64,000 bases of DNA from contig JADLSH010000369.1 of assembly GCA_016169945.1 (NCBI GenBank), positions 6,280,001 to 6,344,000 of the forward strand. The letters run 5' to 3'. This stretch comes from Trachythela sp. YZ-2020 (lineage: Eukaryota > Cnidaria > Anthozoa > Malacalcyonacea > Clavulariidae). Position numbers and translations under genes: made by a program. How positions within the stretch are numbered: the stretch's first letter is position 1; each line of letters begins with the position of its first letter. This document shows, one piece after another, positions 15,001 to 24,170 of this stretch. Under the pieces are notes generated by a model. The model was given only the letters and a program-made list of their open reading frames with translations, did not search any database and had not been told where the DNA came from.

Positions 15001-17410
15001 TTGGAATACCCTCCACCCCCCAGTACACATACTTTATGACCGGTCCCTAATCAATCTCCACTTTAATCAATCTCTACTTATTAAAGGTCTACGCGAAGAA
15101 GCTGATGCTTTCTTTATCTGTGTTGCTCTTGGTGTTCTAATTGTTAACACAGCTGCTTCTTATGGTTGGTAAATATTACTTGTTTGTTTTCACATATATC
15201 ACGTGTACAGTAGAGCTATGATATCACTTTTTACATATCGAGTGTTTTCCTAATCCATTTCACAGGTTATGCTATTTCTACGATGACGTCATCAGTTGAA
15301 ACAGCGACAGCTCTTGGTCCAATTGTAATGTTGCCTCTACTTCTGTTTGGTGGTTTCTTTGTAAACAATGAGTAAGACACACAAAACTCCTGTCTAGCCA
15401 TTATATTTGAAGATATTTTAAAGCCTGGTTTCCATTTGGTTGCGGCCATCTTGACCAAGACATGGTCACCGATGTGAAATGTCTGGATCTCACCTGCATG
15501 TCTTTGCTGTATCGATCGTCTGGATCTCACCTGTTCTTTTTTCTTTTCTGTATGCAATTAAGACTTCTTAACTTATCCACGAGATCAAAGATTACTTACA
15601 ACGCATCACTAACAGCACCTACCCCTTTACTTAGATACTACTTTCGTTTATATCAAGCTTCGTTTAATAACCACGATTAATGGCAGACTTTTCATGCCTT
15701 CCGTAATTATGTATTCCAAAATCATCTTTCTCATCAATTTGTTGGACGGCATGAATCTATAGAAGTCTGTGTATGGAATGTATGACAGGTGCAGGAGGTC
15801 TACCTTCATTGGCAGAATTGTAATTGGCAAACTCGTATTTGCTATACTACGTCTACAGTATAATTAGCTCTATTATTATATACGTTTGTTTAATTTCCTA
15901 GCACTGTTCCAGATTATTTCATTTGGCTGCGATATTTATCATGGTTTAACTACGGTTTTGAAGATTTGATGATCAATCAATGGAAAGATTATCCTGGCAC
16001 GATTTGTAAGTTTGATTTACGGCATGTGTGCATGTATTAAGTTAAAAAAAGCAATGTCATAAGTTACAAAAATGTCATGCCAGTTCATTCCATAATTATG
16101 TTATGTAATAATAATATGCTTTTCGGATCAATTGAAGTTAACGACCCCCCTGCCCCAAGGGAGTCGTATACTTCAATGGCCATTGAAGTATACGACCCCC
16201 CCCCAAAAAATAGCTTTTTGTCATGATTCATGATTATTATTCATGCTTTTTATATCGAGAATTTCGTTTAGTTTCTTTTTATGTATTTGTCTTCTCACAT
16301 TGGGTACTCCAGAGAGATTGCCAAAGATTACTTCTCGCAGTTGGTCGTGGAGAGACATTTCGTCGGTGGAATACTGTTGCAGTATGCTCGCCAAACATTT
16401 AAAGGCCTTTTATAATGTCTTTCCAGCAATGAGTCATCGAACAGATATTTACAAGATGCAGTTTGCGATCAAAACACGGAGACAAAATTGCAAAACTAAA
16501 CACCTCAAGCGCATATTATTGGTCGTGTTGAAAGTCTTTTGAATTTGTTTCATGGCCAAAAAATCAATGAACTGAGACATAGACAATAGAAGGGAAGTCA
16601 TAAAAATTCCTTTGAAACAGACACAAACAGGAAAATCCGTAAATTTAACGATATAATACAAGGGGGGTCGTATACTTCAATCCGAATATTTGTTACTGGT
16701 TTCTGATTGGCTAACAGCCAACTGTGAAATCGTCATATCAACTCAACAACCTCGTGTCCAGGCTCTTTACGCGGCGACAGCTTGCCAAATATGGTCAAGC
16801 GAGTCAATATGATAATTATTGACGCGTCAATATGCAACTAACGCTGCAAGCGACGGGGAATATTATGCAACTTCTTTGTTGACCTCGCGCATTTCGTAAT
16901 TCTTGACTGTCTAGCACGCAAGATATTTTTTAAATAAATAAAACAATTATTGAACTCGGTTTTCGCGTGATATGAAGAATTATCATGCCCTCAGTTTGCC
17001 GTTATCAACCTCAGCCTGCGGCTTCGGTTGATAACGGCAAACTTCGGGCATGATAATTCTTCATATCACGCTCAACCTCGTTCAATAATTGCTAATTGAT
17101 CCTGCTTTTCTTTGCAGCTTGTGATTATAAGAACGGTTCGTCAACGCAGTGTTTGACTACGGGTGAAATGATCCTTGACCGTTATCAGTTGCACGAGGTA
17201 TAGATTGATTTTTCCATCTGAAATCCAATTTTTATTTTGGGGTGTTCGCAATTGCCGTTTGCGCTATCTTGAAAAGTGTTCTGTTCATGCCTATTTTTTC
17301 ATTTTTAGGACAATTTCTACCCAAACATCTACAATATGGTTGCTTTACTCGTGGCCTTCAGAATTATTTCCTTTATAATGTTATATATTCGAGCAAGAAA
17401 AAAAGATTAA
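1..17410 (+). CDS. ABCG (White/Scarlet-like) half-transporter, 3' part, multi-exon
   Basis: This is the transmembrane half of an ABCG-family ATP-driven exporter; the ATP-binding half lies upstream of the window. Exons I join: ..8, 631-762, 1271-1363, 1717-1774, 15087-15164, 15266-15371, 15902-16005, 17118-17197, 17309-17410 (TAA). All phases agree, and from 631 on they encode 250 residues. Family features seen: hydrophobic segment [32 protein letters not shown], matching the White PVF-RE...YR-DTYFL signature; [30 protein letters not shown]; and a basic tail RARKKD like that of Drosophila White. In this family, substrates are often pigment precursors or other small molecules, but the substrate here is unknown. 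One intron of 13.3 kb is filled with mobile DNA. The donor after 15164 is a weak GTTGGT, chosen because it alone keeps the GYAIS reading. Confidence 0.9.
1943..4303 (+). mobile_element. 5'-truncated CR1-type LINE (broken)
   Basis: Non-LTR retrotransposon remnant inside the long ABCG intron. The first part (about 1945-2601) is the region before reverse transcriptase (HAPYRTRKV...PWLNNEI). RT motifs then follow in other frames: [16 protein letters not shown] near 2740, [12 protein letters not shown] near 2960, [21 protein letters not shown] near 3120-3185, and FADDTN near 3215. The C-terminal region (3472-4065) ends with a [12 protein letters not shown] motif. At least three frame breaks (about 2550, 3105 and 3345-3460) and the missing endonuclease make it non-functional. 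It ends in an (AAT)n run at 4305-4328, typical of a CR1-like 3' end. Confidence 0.88.
4329..4521 (-). mobile_element. LINE 3'-end fragment (reverse orientation)
   Basis: Directly after the AAT run, an ACTTTATTT start and the following sequence resemble the reverse-complemented 3' ends of the other LINE tails in this window (for example 50885 and 53992). It includes G-rich GGGGGAGCA repeats. No coding part is left. The assignment rests on this end signature only. Confidence 0.4.
4522..6283 (+). repeat. Left outer arm of foldback element
   Basis: Unique-sequence part of the left arm, matched in reverse complement by 13027-14079. Extra segments absent from the right arm are about 4829-5460 and about 5697-5820. 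The first looks like an old diverged copy of the arm's own start (shared GGCGAG...AAGCGAGATTTAC order). Near 5975-6110 there is a tRNA-like stretch with a B-box-like GAGTTCGAATCTCTC stem-loop, but no matching acceptor stem. An 86-codon open frame at 5878-6138 overlaps it and is not considered a gene. Confidence 0.8.
6284..10696 (+). repeat. 31-bp tandem array, about 140 copies (left)
   Basis: Units of 29-31 bp built on CCGAGC(A/C/T)GAGCTCTAA followed by GATGTAAGGATAGG. Variants come in clusters: CCCGAG versus TCCGAG, cAG/cCG/tCG before AGCTC, and a shorter GTGAGATAG form. Each unit holds the palindrome GAGCTC. There is no spacer between units, so this is not CRISPR. It makes up most of the left arm of the foldback element. 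Confidence 0.95.
10817..11932. repeat. Central self-complementary GACTATAGTC array
   Basis: About 1.1 kb of 13- to 19-bp units containing the perfect palindrome GACTATAGTC joined by AT or ATAGTCATG linkers. The linker orientation changes several times (near 11310-11410 and again near 11770), so the array itself can fold back at many registers. It forms the dyad centre of the giant foldback element. Confidence 0.95.
12030..13026 (-). repeat. 31-bp tandem array, about 32 copies (right, inverted)
   Basis: Reverse complement of the left array (units read CTATCCTTACATCTTAGAGC then TCGGCTCGGGC). It has about 32 copies against about 140 on the left, so the two arms differ more than fourfold in array length. 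Confidence 0.95.
13027..14079 (-). repeat. Right outer arm of foldback element
   Basis: Reverse-complement partner of 4522-6283, with few substitutions where it aligns. It lacks about 630 bp and about 120 bp present on the left, and has a 19-bp insertion near 13996. The tRNA-like stem-loop is conserved near 13210-13345. The arm ends at 14079. Confidence 0.82.
14334..15047. mobile_element. Harbinger-like non-autonomous element, copy 1
   Basis: 714-bp element with about 40-bp inverted ends starting GGGACCGGTCATAAAGTATG and flanked by TAA on both sides (14331-14333 and 15048-15050). A 3-bp TWA target duplication with GG-rich ends is the PIF/Harbinger pattern. Subterminal regions are G-rich. On the minus strand, 14707-14830 encodes a short LINE RT fragment ([14 protein letters not shown]), probably a nested or captured piece. 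The element ends 36 bp before the ABCG exon at 15087. Confidence 0.75.
16122..16687. mobile_element. MITE with TTCGGAT...GACCCCCC ends
   Basis: Inverted ends: TTCGGATCAATTGAAG at 16122, and the reverse complement of TATACTTCAATCCGAA at 16687. Near the left end, 16161-16200 is a nearly perfect 40-bp palindrome (GAGTCGTATACTTCAATGG and its complement), as if two element ends lay head to head. It lies in an ABCG intron and no coding sequence was recognised in it. Confidence 0.65.
16944..17091. repeat. Foldback MITE (148-bp hairpin)
   Basis: Starts CAATTATTGAAC and ends TTCAATAATTG. The arms pair for about 65 bp around a short loop near 17015-17025, with few mismatches. It lies 26 bp upstream of the ABCG exon at 17118. 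Confidence 0.8.
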
Positions 17411-17477
17411 ATTGATGTAGACTTGAATGTGCAATATGCATATATATATATATATAAATTTGATTTGTTTGTAGTAG

Positions 17478-17483
17478 AATAAA
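17478..17483 (+). promoter_or_regulatory. Polyadenylation signal AATAAA for the ABCG gene
   Basis: Canonical AATAAA, 67 bp after the TAA stop of the ABCG transporter. Confidence 0.6.
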
Positions 17484-17679
17484 GATATAGATAGTCACAA
17501 TTGTTTACATTTAGTTAGACAAAAGCACATAGTTCATTTTTGCTCGACTAATTAATGTGCTGTCATCGTTGTGACAAACAAGCAACATGGGATGATTCGC
17601 ATATAGCTCTGCTCGTGTTTAAAGTCACTAGAACTGTATCTGGCCTGGGAGCACACCACATGATTACAAGTGGTGGTCA

Positions 17680-17930
17680 CATGTTGGTTATATCATCATG
17701 TTGGTTATATCATCATGTTGGTTATATCGTCATGTTGGTTATATCGTCATGTTGGTTATATCATCATGTTGGTTATATCATCATGTTGGTTATATCATCA
17801 TGTTGGTTATATCGTCATGTTGGTTATATCGTCATGTTGGTTATATCATCATGTTGGTTATATCATCATGTTGGTTATATCATCATGTTGGTTATATCAT
17901 CATGTTGGTTATATCGTCATGTTGGTTATA
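17680..17930 (+). repeat. 17-bp minisatellite
   Basis: About 15 copies of CATGTTGGTTATATC(A/G)T downstream of the ABCG gene. All three frames stay open through it and give repetitive pseudo-proteins, which are not genes. Confidence 0.95.
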
Positions 17931-18264
17931 ACGCACAAGAGCATTAGGGATTGAGGCCAAGATCAAAGAGGAATATATTTGTGCGCGAAATATGACGGGT
18001 TACCACAAGTTGTTATACGTACTAATTGCTTAAATATTTATCAATTTTTTTACGTAGTTGTAATACCCTTGATATGTAGGATATCTATTTTTTATGTAGG
18101 AAACAGTACAGACACTGGATGTTGACTGTAACTGTAAATCGTAATTAAGTTTTTTACCTAGTAAATTTTTACAAAATTTGTGTGAATATCTATCTATTAC
18201 AGCCATTATCAAGCTACTAAACAAGTATCTTTACAAATCTATATCCTACAAGTAGTACATGGTG

Positions 18265-19251
18265 TTATTTTAACATTCCACGAAACATCTTGCCCAGTTT
18301 CTTGCTAGAATACACAACAGATTTAAACATTCCTGCAGTAATAATTCCTTTCAAACTTTGTGATATACTTGTGTATCTTACAATTGCTCTTGTTCCTTTT
18401 AGCGCCAATTCTAATGTCTTTTCACGATCATGAGCTAAGCTGTACAAAATTGCATCTTGCATTTCATTGGATGGGTTTTTGAATGGCTGAAATCTGAGGC
18501 CTGACATCCGCCAGTTTACGATTCGTCCTTTGAGGTTCTCAGGAAGAGATCTCAAGTGTTCAAAACGAGTTTCAACATCGCAATTCTGATGTATAATGTT
18601 TTTATCAATATCAACTGATTCATCGTTATTTAGAAGTGGATAATATAGTTTTCTAAAATGTTCTATGTTAGGTTTAACAATATTAGAGACTTTGTTTTTG
18701 TGTTCACCAACAATCATTCGAAAATCCCCTGCATAGGATAAGTTTGTAATTTGCAGGAAAAGTTCTTCGTCTGAAAACTGGTCAGGAAGGCAAAGAAGTG
18801 AAGTTCTTAAAGCGTGATTTAAGTTTGTATTCAAGGCAGATTGTATATCGTAGGGACAAACACTCAGGAATTTCACAGGTTTATGAAGCCGTCCACTTGC
18901 ATAGAGAGATCTCCAGTTCACAAGATCTTCGATCAACAATTGCTTGCTTATGACTCCATATTTTATAAGCCGTCCATTCCAAGGCACCAAGGTATTAAAA
19001 TACATGTTTGCTCCGAAATCATCTTGAAGACAAGTAATCATTCTAGGACCAAAAACCCGTGTAATTGAGTAATGACTTGTGTTGACCTCGAGGTTTGATT
19101 TATGCCATTTCAAAGAATCATCGACAACGAACACAACATCTAACATATTGGTTTTGGCAGTTGCATTATCTTCTTGAGTAAACACCCCGGAACCATAAGC
19201 AAAAGCCAGGCTTACTTTTGGAAAATCAGAAAGTAGCTTTTCATCCGCCAT
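18265..19251 (-). CDS. TAMM41: Phosphatidate cytidylyltransferase, mitochondrial (TAMM41/Tam41)
   Basis: 328 residues, close to the human length, in a single exon. Family role: makes CDP-diacylglycerol from phosphatidate and CTP on the matrix side of the inner mitochondrial membrane, the first step towards cardiolipin. Seen in the sequence: the nucleotidyltransferase motif AFAYGSGVF with GSG at residues 20-22; an acidic strand LDVVFVVDD at 37-45 (candidate metal ligands D38, D44, D45); and the characteristic W-LY-SGRLHKPV block (WRSLYASGRLHKPV, about residues 112-125). The start chosen is the first ATG after an upstream stop. It is divergent from the TEX49-like gene across 146 bp. The mammalian gene has introns; this copy has none. 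Confidence 0.93.
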   Translation of the reverse strand: MADEKLLSDFPKVSLAFAYGSGVFTQEDNATAKTNMLDVVFVVDDSLKWHKSNLEVNTSHYSITRVFGPRMITCLQDDFGANMYFNTLVPWNGRLIKYGVISKQLLIEDLVNWRSLYASGRLHKPVKFLSVCPYDIQSALNTNLNHALRTSLLCLPDQFSDEELFLQITNLSYAGDFRMIVGEHKNKVSNIVKPNIEHFRKLYYPLLNNDESVDIDKNIIHQNCDVETRFEHLRSLPENLKGRIVNWRMSGLRFQPFKNPSNEMQDAILYSLAHDREKTLELALKGTRAIVRYTSISQSLKGIITAGMFKSVVYSSKKLGKMFRGMLK

Positions 19252-19397
19252 CTTGAATTGTCGCCCACGATTTATGGGTATGCGGTTAAAAATTTAGTTT
19301 CCATAGCAACACGAGACAAAATTACCACAAAAACCAAAATATTATGTAGTTCGATTTGCTTCTCTGCTTTTATACTGAAAAACTCTTATAATTTCTT
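19252..19397. promoter_or_regulatory. Shared divergent promoter with X-box (19297-19310)
   Basis: The 146 bp between the TAMM41 and TEX49-like start codons holds GTTTCCATAGCAAC at 19297-19310. This fits the RFX-factor X-box consensus RYYNYY-N(1-3)-RRNRAC at every position and lies 88 bp before the ATG at 19398. X-boxes with this spacing are typical of ciliary genes. Confidence 0.7.
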
Positions 19398-22179
19398 ATG
19401 TCGTTTTTTAATCTAACTCAGCTCGGTGCAGATGATGCAGTAAAAGCCTCTGTGGCTGTTCAATCAGCGCCGAATACTACAGCAGCTAGCAATGGGAGAC
19501 AATCTGGTGGCTCGTCCAGGTTTGGTGAGACAGTACTTCCAAATTCTGAAGCGAATGGTTCACACGAGAAGTACACGACTATGTTACAAAAGCATCAGCG
19601 TTCTCCTAATGGTAGGAATAATAATGTAAAAATTTCCATGCCTTTAAATTTGATGCATGTTGTTTGAATGTCTAGACGATTGTATAATTTATAGCATCAT
19701 TTATGCCACATGACCCAGGGTGCATTCGGTGTATAAAATGCTACGCCGAAGATACGCCAAAACAGTCGCAACGCTACGCCAACATCCCACCCTGGCTCAT
19801 TCTTCCGACTCTCACCCACGCCAGGGCGTATGACTGTATGGGTCAGTTCTGCAAAAATTCCACACGTTTTAGGCCCATTTTTGAGAAGTTTAAAGTCATT
19901 CGCTGTTTAGTGACATTATTTTGGGCCATAAAACCTGTTACCGTTTTACGCCGTTTGAATCGTTTGACGCATTTATTATTTTATTGGTATTTATGCGCGG
20001 CCAAGTTAAAAACAGCGTATGCCACTACACCAGGAAAGACGATCGTGCGCCAGTACGCCAAGGCTTACTGTAACTCTATGCCGAAGATCTTCCGATTAGA
20101 CTACACCGAATGCACCCTGGCACATGACCGGCAGCCGGCTATTTTTTTATTAATAGTAAGGGACCGGTCATTATTTATAGAAAGGGGGGGAGGAGAATTT
20201 TCTATTTTGTGCCCCCCCCCTTCATATTAGAAAATTTCTTGTTGACCCCCCCTCTTTTTCATAGATAATTTCTCTTATTCATAAATACTTGCCGATGGAG
20301 ATATATTCCCAGACACTAAATATACATGGGATTAATCGATAAGATATCAAAGTGAACCAACTCAAATATACAGCAAAATGACATTGCATTGATATGTATA
20401 TTAAATCAAGGACGCCAAATGCCATCATTGGGACTGGGACGATAACGATGTAAACACAGAATATAAACAAGGTTGGCGCCGCCCCAAAACGACTGTAACC
20501 CACCTTTAAATTGTTTCTTTAAAATAAAAGAGTAATGCAAAATTCAGATTTCCATTTGTTCTTGACAGTTGTTATAACCATGTCGAATTAGTGGATTAAA
20601 TCCACTATACAGGCCATTTTAATTCACTGACCATAACTTAGTTGCAATATTTACCACAATAAATGCTAATATGGAAACCAGCTTTAGTGTAATCAATTTT
20701 TTTAATTTAATCGCATCCCAAATTTTGACCCCCCCCCTTTTCAATTACCCTTAAAAAATCAATAGCCCCCCCCCCCTTTAGCTATTTATTTATACCTATG
20801 CCCCCCCCCCCTATTTTTGCCCAGCCCCCCCCATCCATAAATAATGACCGGTCCCTAAAACTGCCGGTCATATAGTGACTCTAGTTAAATTTAAATACTT
20901 ATTAAATAAACCCTTCCCACACCCTTCCCCTATCCTAACCCTAACCAGAAATGTCTAAAAAAACAATTTTGGGGTTAAAAAAAGTTTGGAAAAAATATTT
21001 AAAGAAAAAGTTCTAAGTCAAATAAAAATGACTTTGCCGGGACTTGAATCTATGCTTGAAAAAAATATCTCGTAGTCGCACACTGTAACCACTACCCCAC
21101 CAGCAGCCTCGCTAAATGCATTTGCAAAAAAGATCTTAAAATAGCTGGCAGTTTTACTAAATAGCCGGCTGCCGGCTATTTAGTCACTTCATATTAAATA
21201 GGCTAGTGGAAAATTTGTATCGCGCAACCGAGATATCGGGTGCGCAATTTTGATTCCTCTATACATTTACTATTAAATTTTCGAAATCTCGGTTGCGCAA
21301 TTTCCAAACTTTCCAGTCAGGGCTAGTGGTAGTAACGGTCGTTAAAATTTCCAACATCTTGAAATTTCTCTGATGAGCAATACCGTCGTTTGCAAACAGC
21401 GGTATGCCACATTTACTAAATTAGGAGATGTTTGAGATGAGAGTAGGTCCACATAAAATTGTGATGCTATATTTATTTCAGGTACCTTTTAGGGGGAGGG
21501 GCTTATTGTGGAGGGGGCTTATTGGGGAGGGGGGCATTGTGACAAAGCAAGTAAGAAACACAGTAAAATAATGTGAAATTCCAGGGCAGGGGCTTAATAG
21601 AGAGGGGAGGTTTAATAAATTTAGGGAAAGGGTGGTGCTATTTGAGAGGGAGGTCTAAATAAAGGATTTACAGTAGAATGGTGAATTGAGATCTATAGAT
21701 ACAGGTAAGGTAATGAAGGAGCCTACAAATTTGATATTTTATGTTTTACAATTTCTTTCACTGCATGGAAATATGCTGGTATATGGCAACAGATCCAGCT
21801 GTTTTGATGAGCAACGAACAATCATAATGAGTCTTGCATTATGTCAGTGACTAATGTTTCATTATTACTTCAGGGCCAAATGACATTTATAACAAACCAG
21901 TAACAACGAATATGAAATATGGATGGTGGATGAAGGATGGAGTTGGGAAAGAATCGTGGACGAAAACTGAAAGACATTCATGTGTGCACAGTGAAATGAC
22001 AAGGTAACAAACAAATGAAGCAGTCACAGTTTGAGTCTGAACAACTGTTTGTGTTTGAACTATACTGTTAAATTTTCATTCAATATTTCAATTTCTTTAA
22101 TTATAAAATAATTATATGTTCCATTTTCAGATTTGTTGATGAAATGACTTTAACAAACAGAGAGTTCACACTTTTTTAA
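19398..22179 (+). CDS. Small axonemal protein resembling TEX49/SPMIP11
   Basis: Three exons, 19398-19611, 21874-22003 and 22131-22179, with consensus GT-AG borders and matching phases (1, then 2). They give 130 residues. Seen: N-terminus MSFFNLTQLGADD; a middle block YNKPVTTNMKYGWWMKDG typical of small microtubule inner proteins; and the end FVDEMTLTNREFTLF. From memory this most resembles the testis-expressed TEX49 family (sperm microtubule inner protein 11), but the family name is not certain. It shares a promoter with TAMM41 that bears a perfect X-box, which supports a ciliary or flagellar role. Intron 1 (2.26 kb) contains two complete TIR elements and a SINE-like fragment. Confidence 0.72.
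19715..20120. mobile_element. hAT-like MITE with 8-bp target duplication
   Basis: 406-bp element with ends CCAGGGTGCATTCGGTGTA and its reverse complement, flanked by perfect CACATGAC copies (19707-19714 and 20121-20128). The 8-bp duplication is typical of the hAT superfamily. The open frame across it is not a gene. Confidence 0.85.
20160..20855. mobile_element. Harbinger-like non-autonomous element, copy 2
   Basis: 696-bp element with GGGACCGGTCATTATTTAT ends and TAA on both sides (20157-20159 and 20856-20858). It belongs to the same end family as 14334-15047. Long C/G runs adjoin both ends and no transposase is present. It sits 31 bp from the preceding hAT-like element. Confidence 0.78.
21020..21112 (-). 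repeat. tRNA-derived SINE-like fragment
   Basis: Reverse strand reads GGTGGGGTAGTGGTTACAG (A-box-like) followed about 35 bases later by GATTCAAGTCCCGGC (B-box-like). It folds poorly as a tRNA, so a SINE head or tRNA pseudogene is more likely than a gene. Confidence 0.45.
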
Positions 22180-22540
22180 GAACATGATTAACTAAAATAT
22201 GACTTGCCAAGGGTTTGACAGTTTCAAGAACATAAGTTTTCTATAAATTAAGTTAAATTGCATTTGTAAATACTACACTATATTAATATGAACGAAACCA
22301 TCTTATATTAGATGGTACGTGATATATTGAAGTGAACTAATGATGGCTTGATTGATGCAAAAATTAAAAAAGCTTTTAATAATTATTTCAACCGAACTGT
22401 TAATAGCTGGCTATCAAAAAGTGTAATTTACCATTATATATGTGCATTGACAGTATGATTGTATTAACATTCACAATATTTAGTTTAATTACTGTAGTAT
22501 TTGCTGGAAACTCTCATTTTCAATTCTTTATAGTTCCTGA

Positions 22541-23320
22541 ACAACATTTTTAAACTAGTAAATATTCTTCCAAGAAATATCAAACAAGTACACCGATTTT
22601 GATTATACTTTGTTGAAACATGCATCTATGCATGTAATCCATATATATATATATATATAACGCAGATTTCCAAGAATACTTGTATTATAGTAAATATAGA
22701 TCTTCCGTTTGATAATGTTGCTCTCAACTCGTCCGCTCTCATAATGTAAAAGCAAAAGGTACCTCAAGTCAAAAGTTATCTCATCTTGACTTTGAGGTTT
22801 CCTCGTGGTAAATGAGGTGTCATAACTGTCATCCCAACCAAATCACTGGAGAATGTGCAATAAATATTTGATAATTATATTCATATTTACTCGTAGGAGC
22901 CAGTGACGTAGCCAGACTTGAAGTTTTGGGGGGGCATATTGGGGATCCTGGGGCATGTTCCACCGGGAAAATTTTGAAATATAGAGTCCCTCAATGGCGA
23001 TTTCCCGTGTTTCTCGGGTGAACAGATGAGATTGGTAGTCAAATGGGTAGTCATCGTCCCCCCCCTAATTTCTACCCGGATTTCATCTTTTCACAAGGGC
23101 AGTCCTTCAGCCTATTGGGGGGGCTGAGCTCCCCCTTGTCTATGCCACTGGTAGGAGCATGCATTCAGACTTGTAATTCAATCCAATCATTTCCGGGCTT
23201 TCCGATGCATAAAATATTCTCTTTCATTTCTATATAATTATAGTAGTTTCACTTGGTCTTAGTCGTGTTAAAATGAAAGGTAAAACGATAAGTGCAAATT
23301 AATACAATTATTAATTTTCC
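22541..23320 (+). repeat. Direct segmental duplication, copy A
   Basis: Shares an ordered set of blocks with 23625-24170: AAATATTCTTCCAAGAAA, TGCATCAATGCAT-like, GATGAGGTGTCAT, TAATTATATTCATATTTACT, AATCATTTCCGG and CTCTTTCATTTCTATATA. Copy A also contains a hAT-like MITE. No gene was recognised between the TEX49-like gene and the lysozyme. Confidence 0.7.
22901..23150. mobile_element. hAT-like MITE, 250 bp
   Basis: Ends CAGTGACGTAGCCAGACTTG and the reverse complement of TTGTCTATGCCACTG, flanked by perfect 8-bp GTAGGAGC copies (22893-22900 and 23151-23158). The CAGTG...GTAGCCAG end is also found in the element at 35498. Confidence 0.88.
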
Positions 23321-23624
23321 CCATTTTTTCATCCAATGATCCAAGTTATTGGAAAAGTGCAATGAATAATATAATAGTAGGTTTAGCTGACCTCTATGAC
23401 CACAAGTATGTAAAAGACAGCCAATCCAACACAAGGCGACAGACACTGAATAATCCAACTCACATGCAAGTTACTGTCATCAGGTGGAAGCAATATGACT
23501 TATCTGTATGATGTGCTCAAATAAATGGAATATTTGGCATTATATCGAAATTAAGCATGCGTTATCCGCCTAAATGATTAACGTAATCTCATATTCTAGT
23601 CTCTAGATCATTCATCAACAAACA

Positions 23625-24170
23625 TTTGTCAATCTAGTAAATATTCTTCCAAGAAAGATCAAACATGTACAACACATGCATCAATGCATATAACCCGAAG
23701 TAGGTGGTTGACACAATTTTCCTAGAAGTGCATGTATTGACTATTGTAGATCACTTTTCTTTCTACTTTCATCTTGCTCCAGAGATCTTGCTCTTACTTT
23801 GCTAGCCTGTGTCAGAGACCTTACTTGAGTCTTACTTCAGTAATACCTACGTATTACAAGTAAGGTCTGTGACACATGCTATCACTGACTTTGCCCGCTT
23901 TCATATAAAGGGAATCTTAACCTCAAGTCAAAAGCTATATCACCTTCGAGGATGAGGTGTCATCACATTTTCGTCATTTTCCCATGGCCATGATCAAAAT
24001 CAATGAAATAAATTTTGTAATTATATTCATATTTACTCTAATCATTTCCGGCCTTTCCGATCATAAAATAGTCTCTTTCATTTCTATATAGTATAGTTTC
24101 AGTTTGTCTTAGTCAGGTATAAAATGAAAAGTAAAACGATTTAAGTGCAAATTAGTATAGTTTTAAAATT
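23625..24170 (+). repeat. Direct segmental duplication, copy B
   Basis: Second copy of the segment at 22541-23320. It lacks the MITE and also about 34 bp around that site, so it is not a clean empty site. A further stretch of 24171-25049 holds no recognised gene. A good splice-donor-like AAG/GTAAGC near 24430 could end a 5' untranslated exon of the lysozyme. Confidence 0.65.

Noticed and set aside
17555..17954. Open frames of 77-130 codons in three frames
   Set aside because: Produced by the 17-bp minisatellite; all frames stay open because the unit lacks stops.
19703..20230. 175-codon open frame
   Set aside because: It runs through a complete hAT-like MITE (19715-20120) and into the next element; non-coding mobile DNA.
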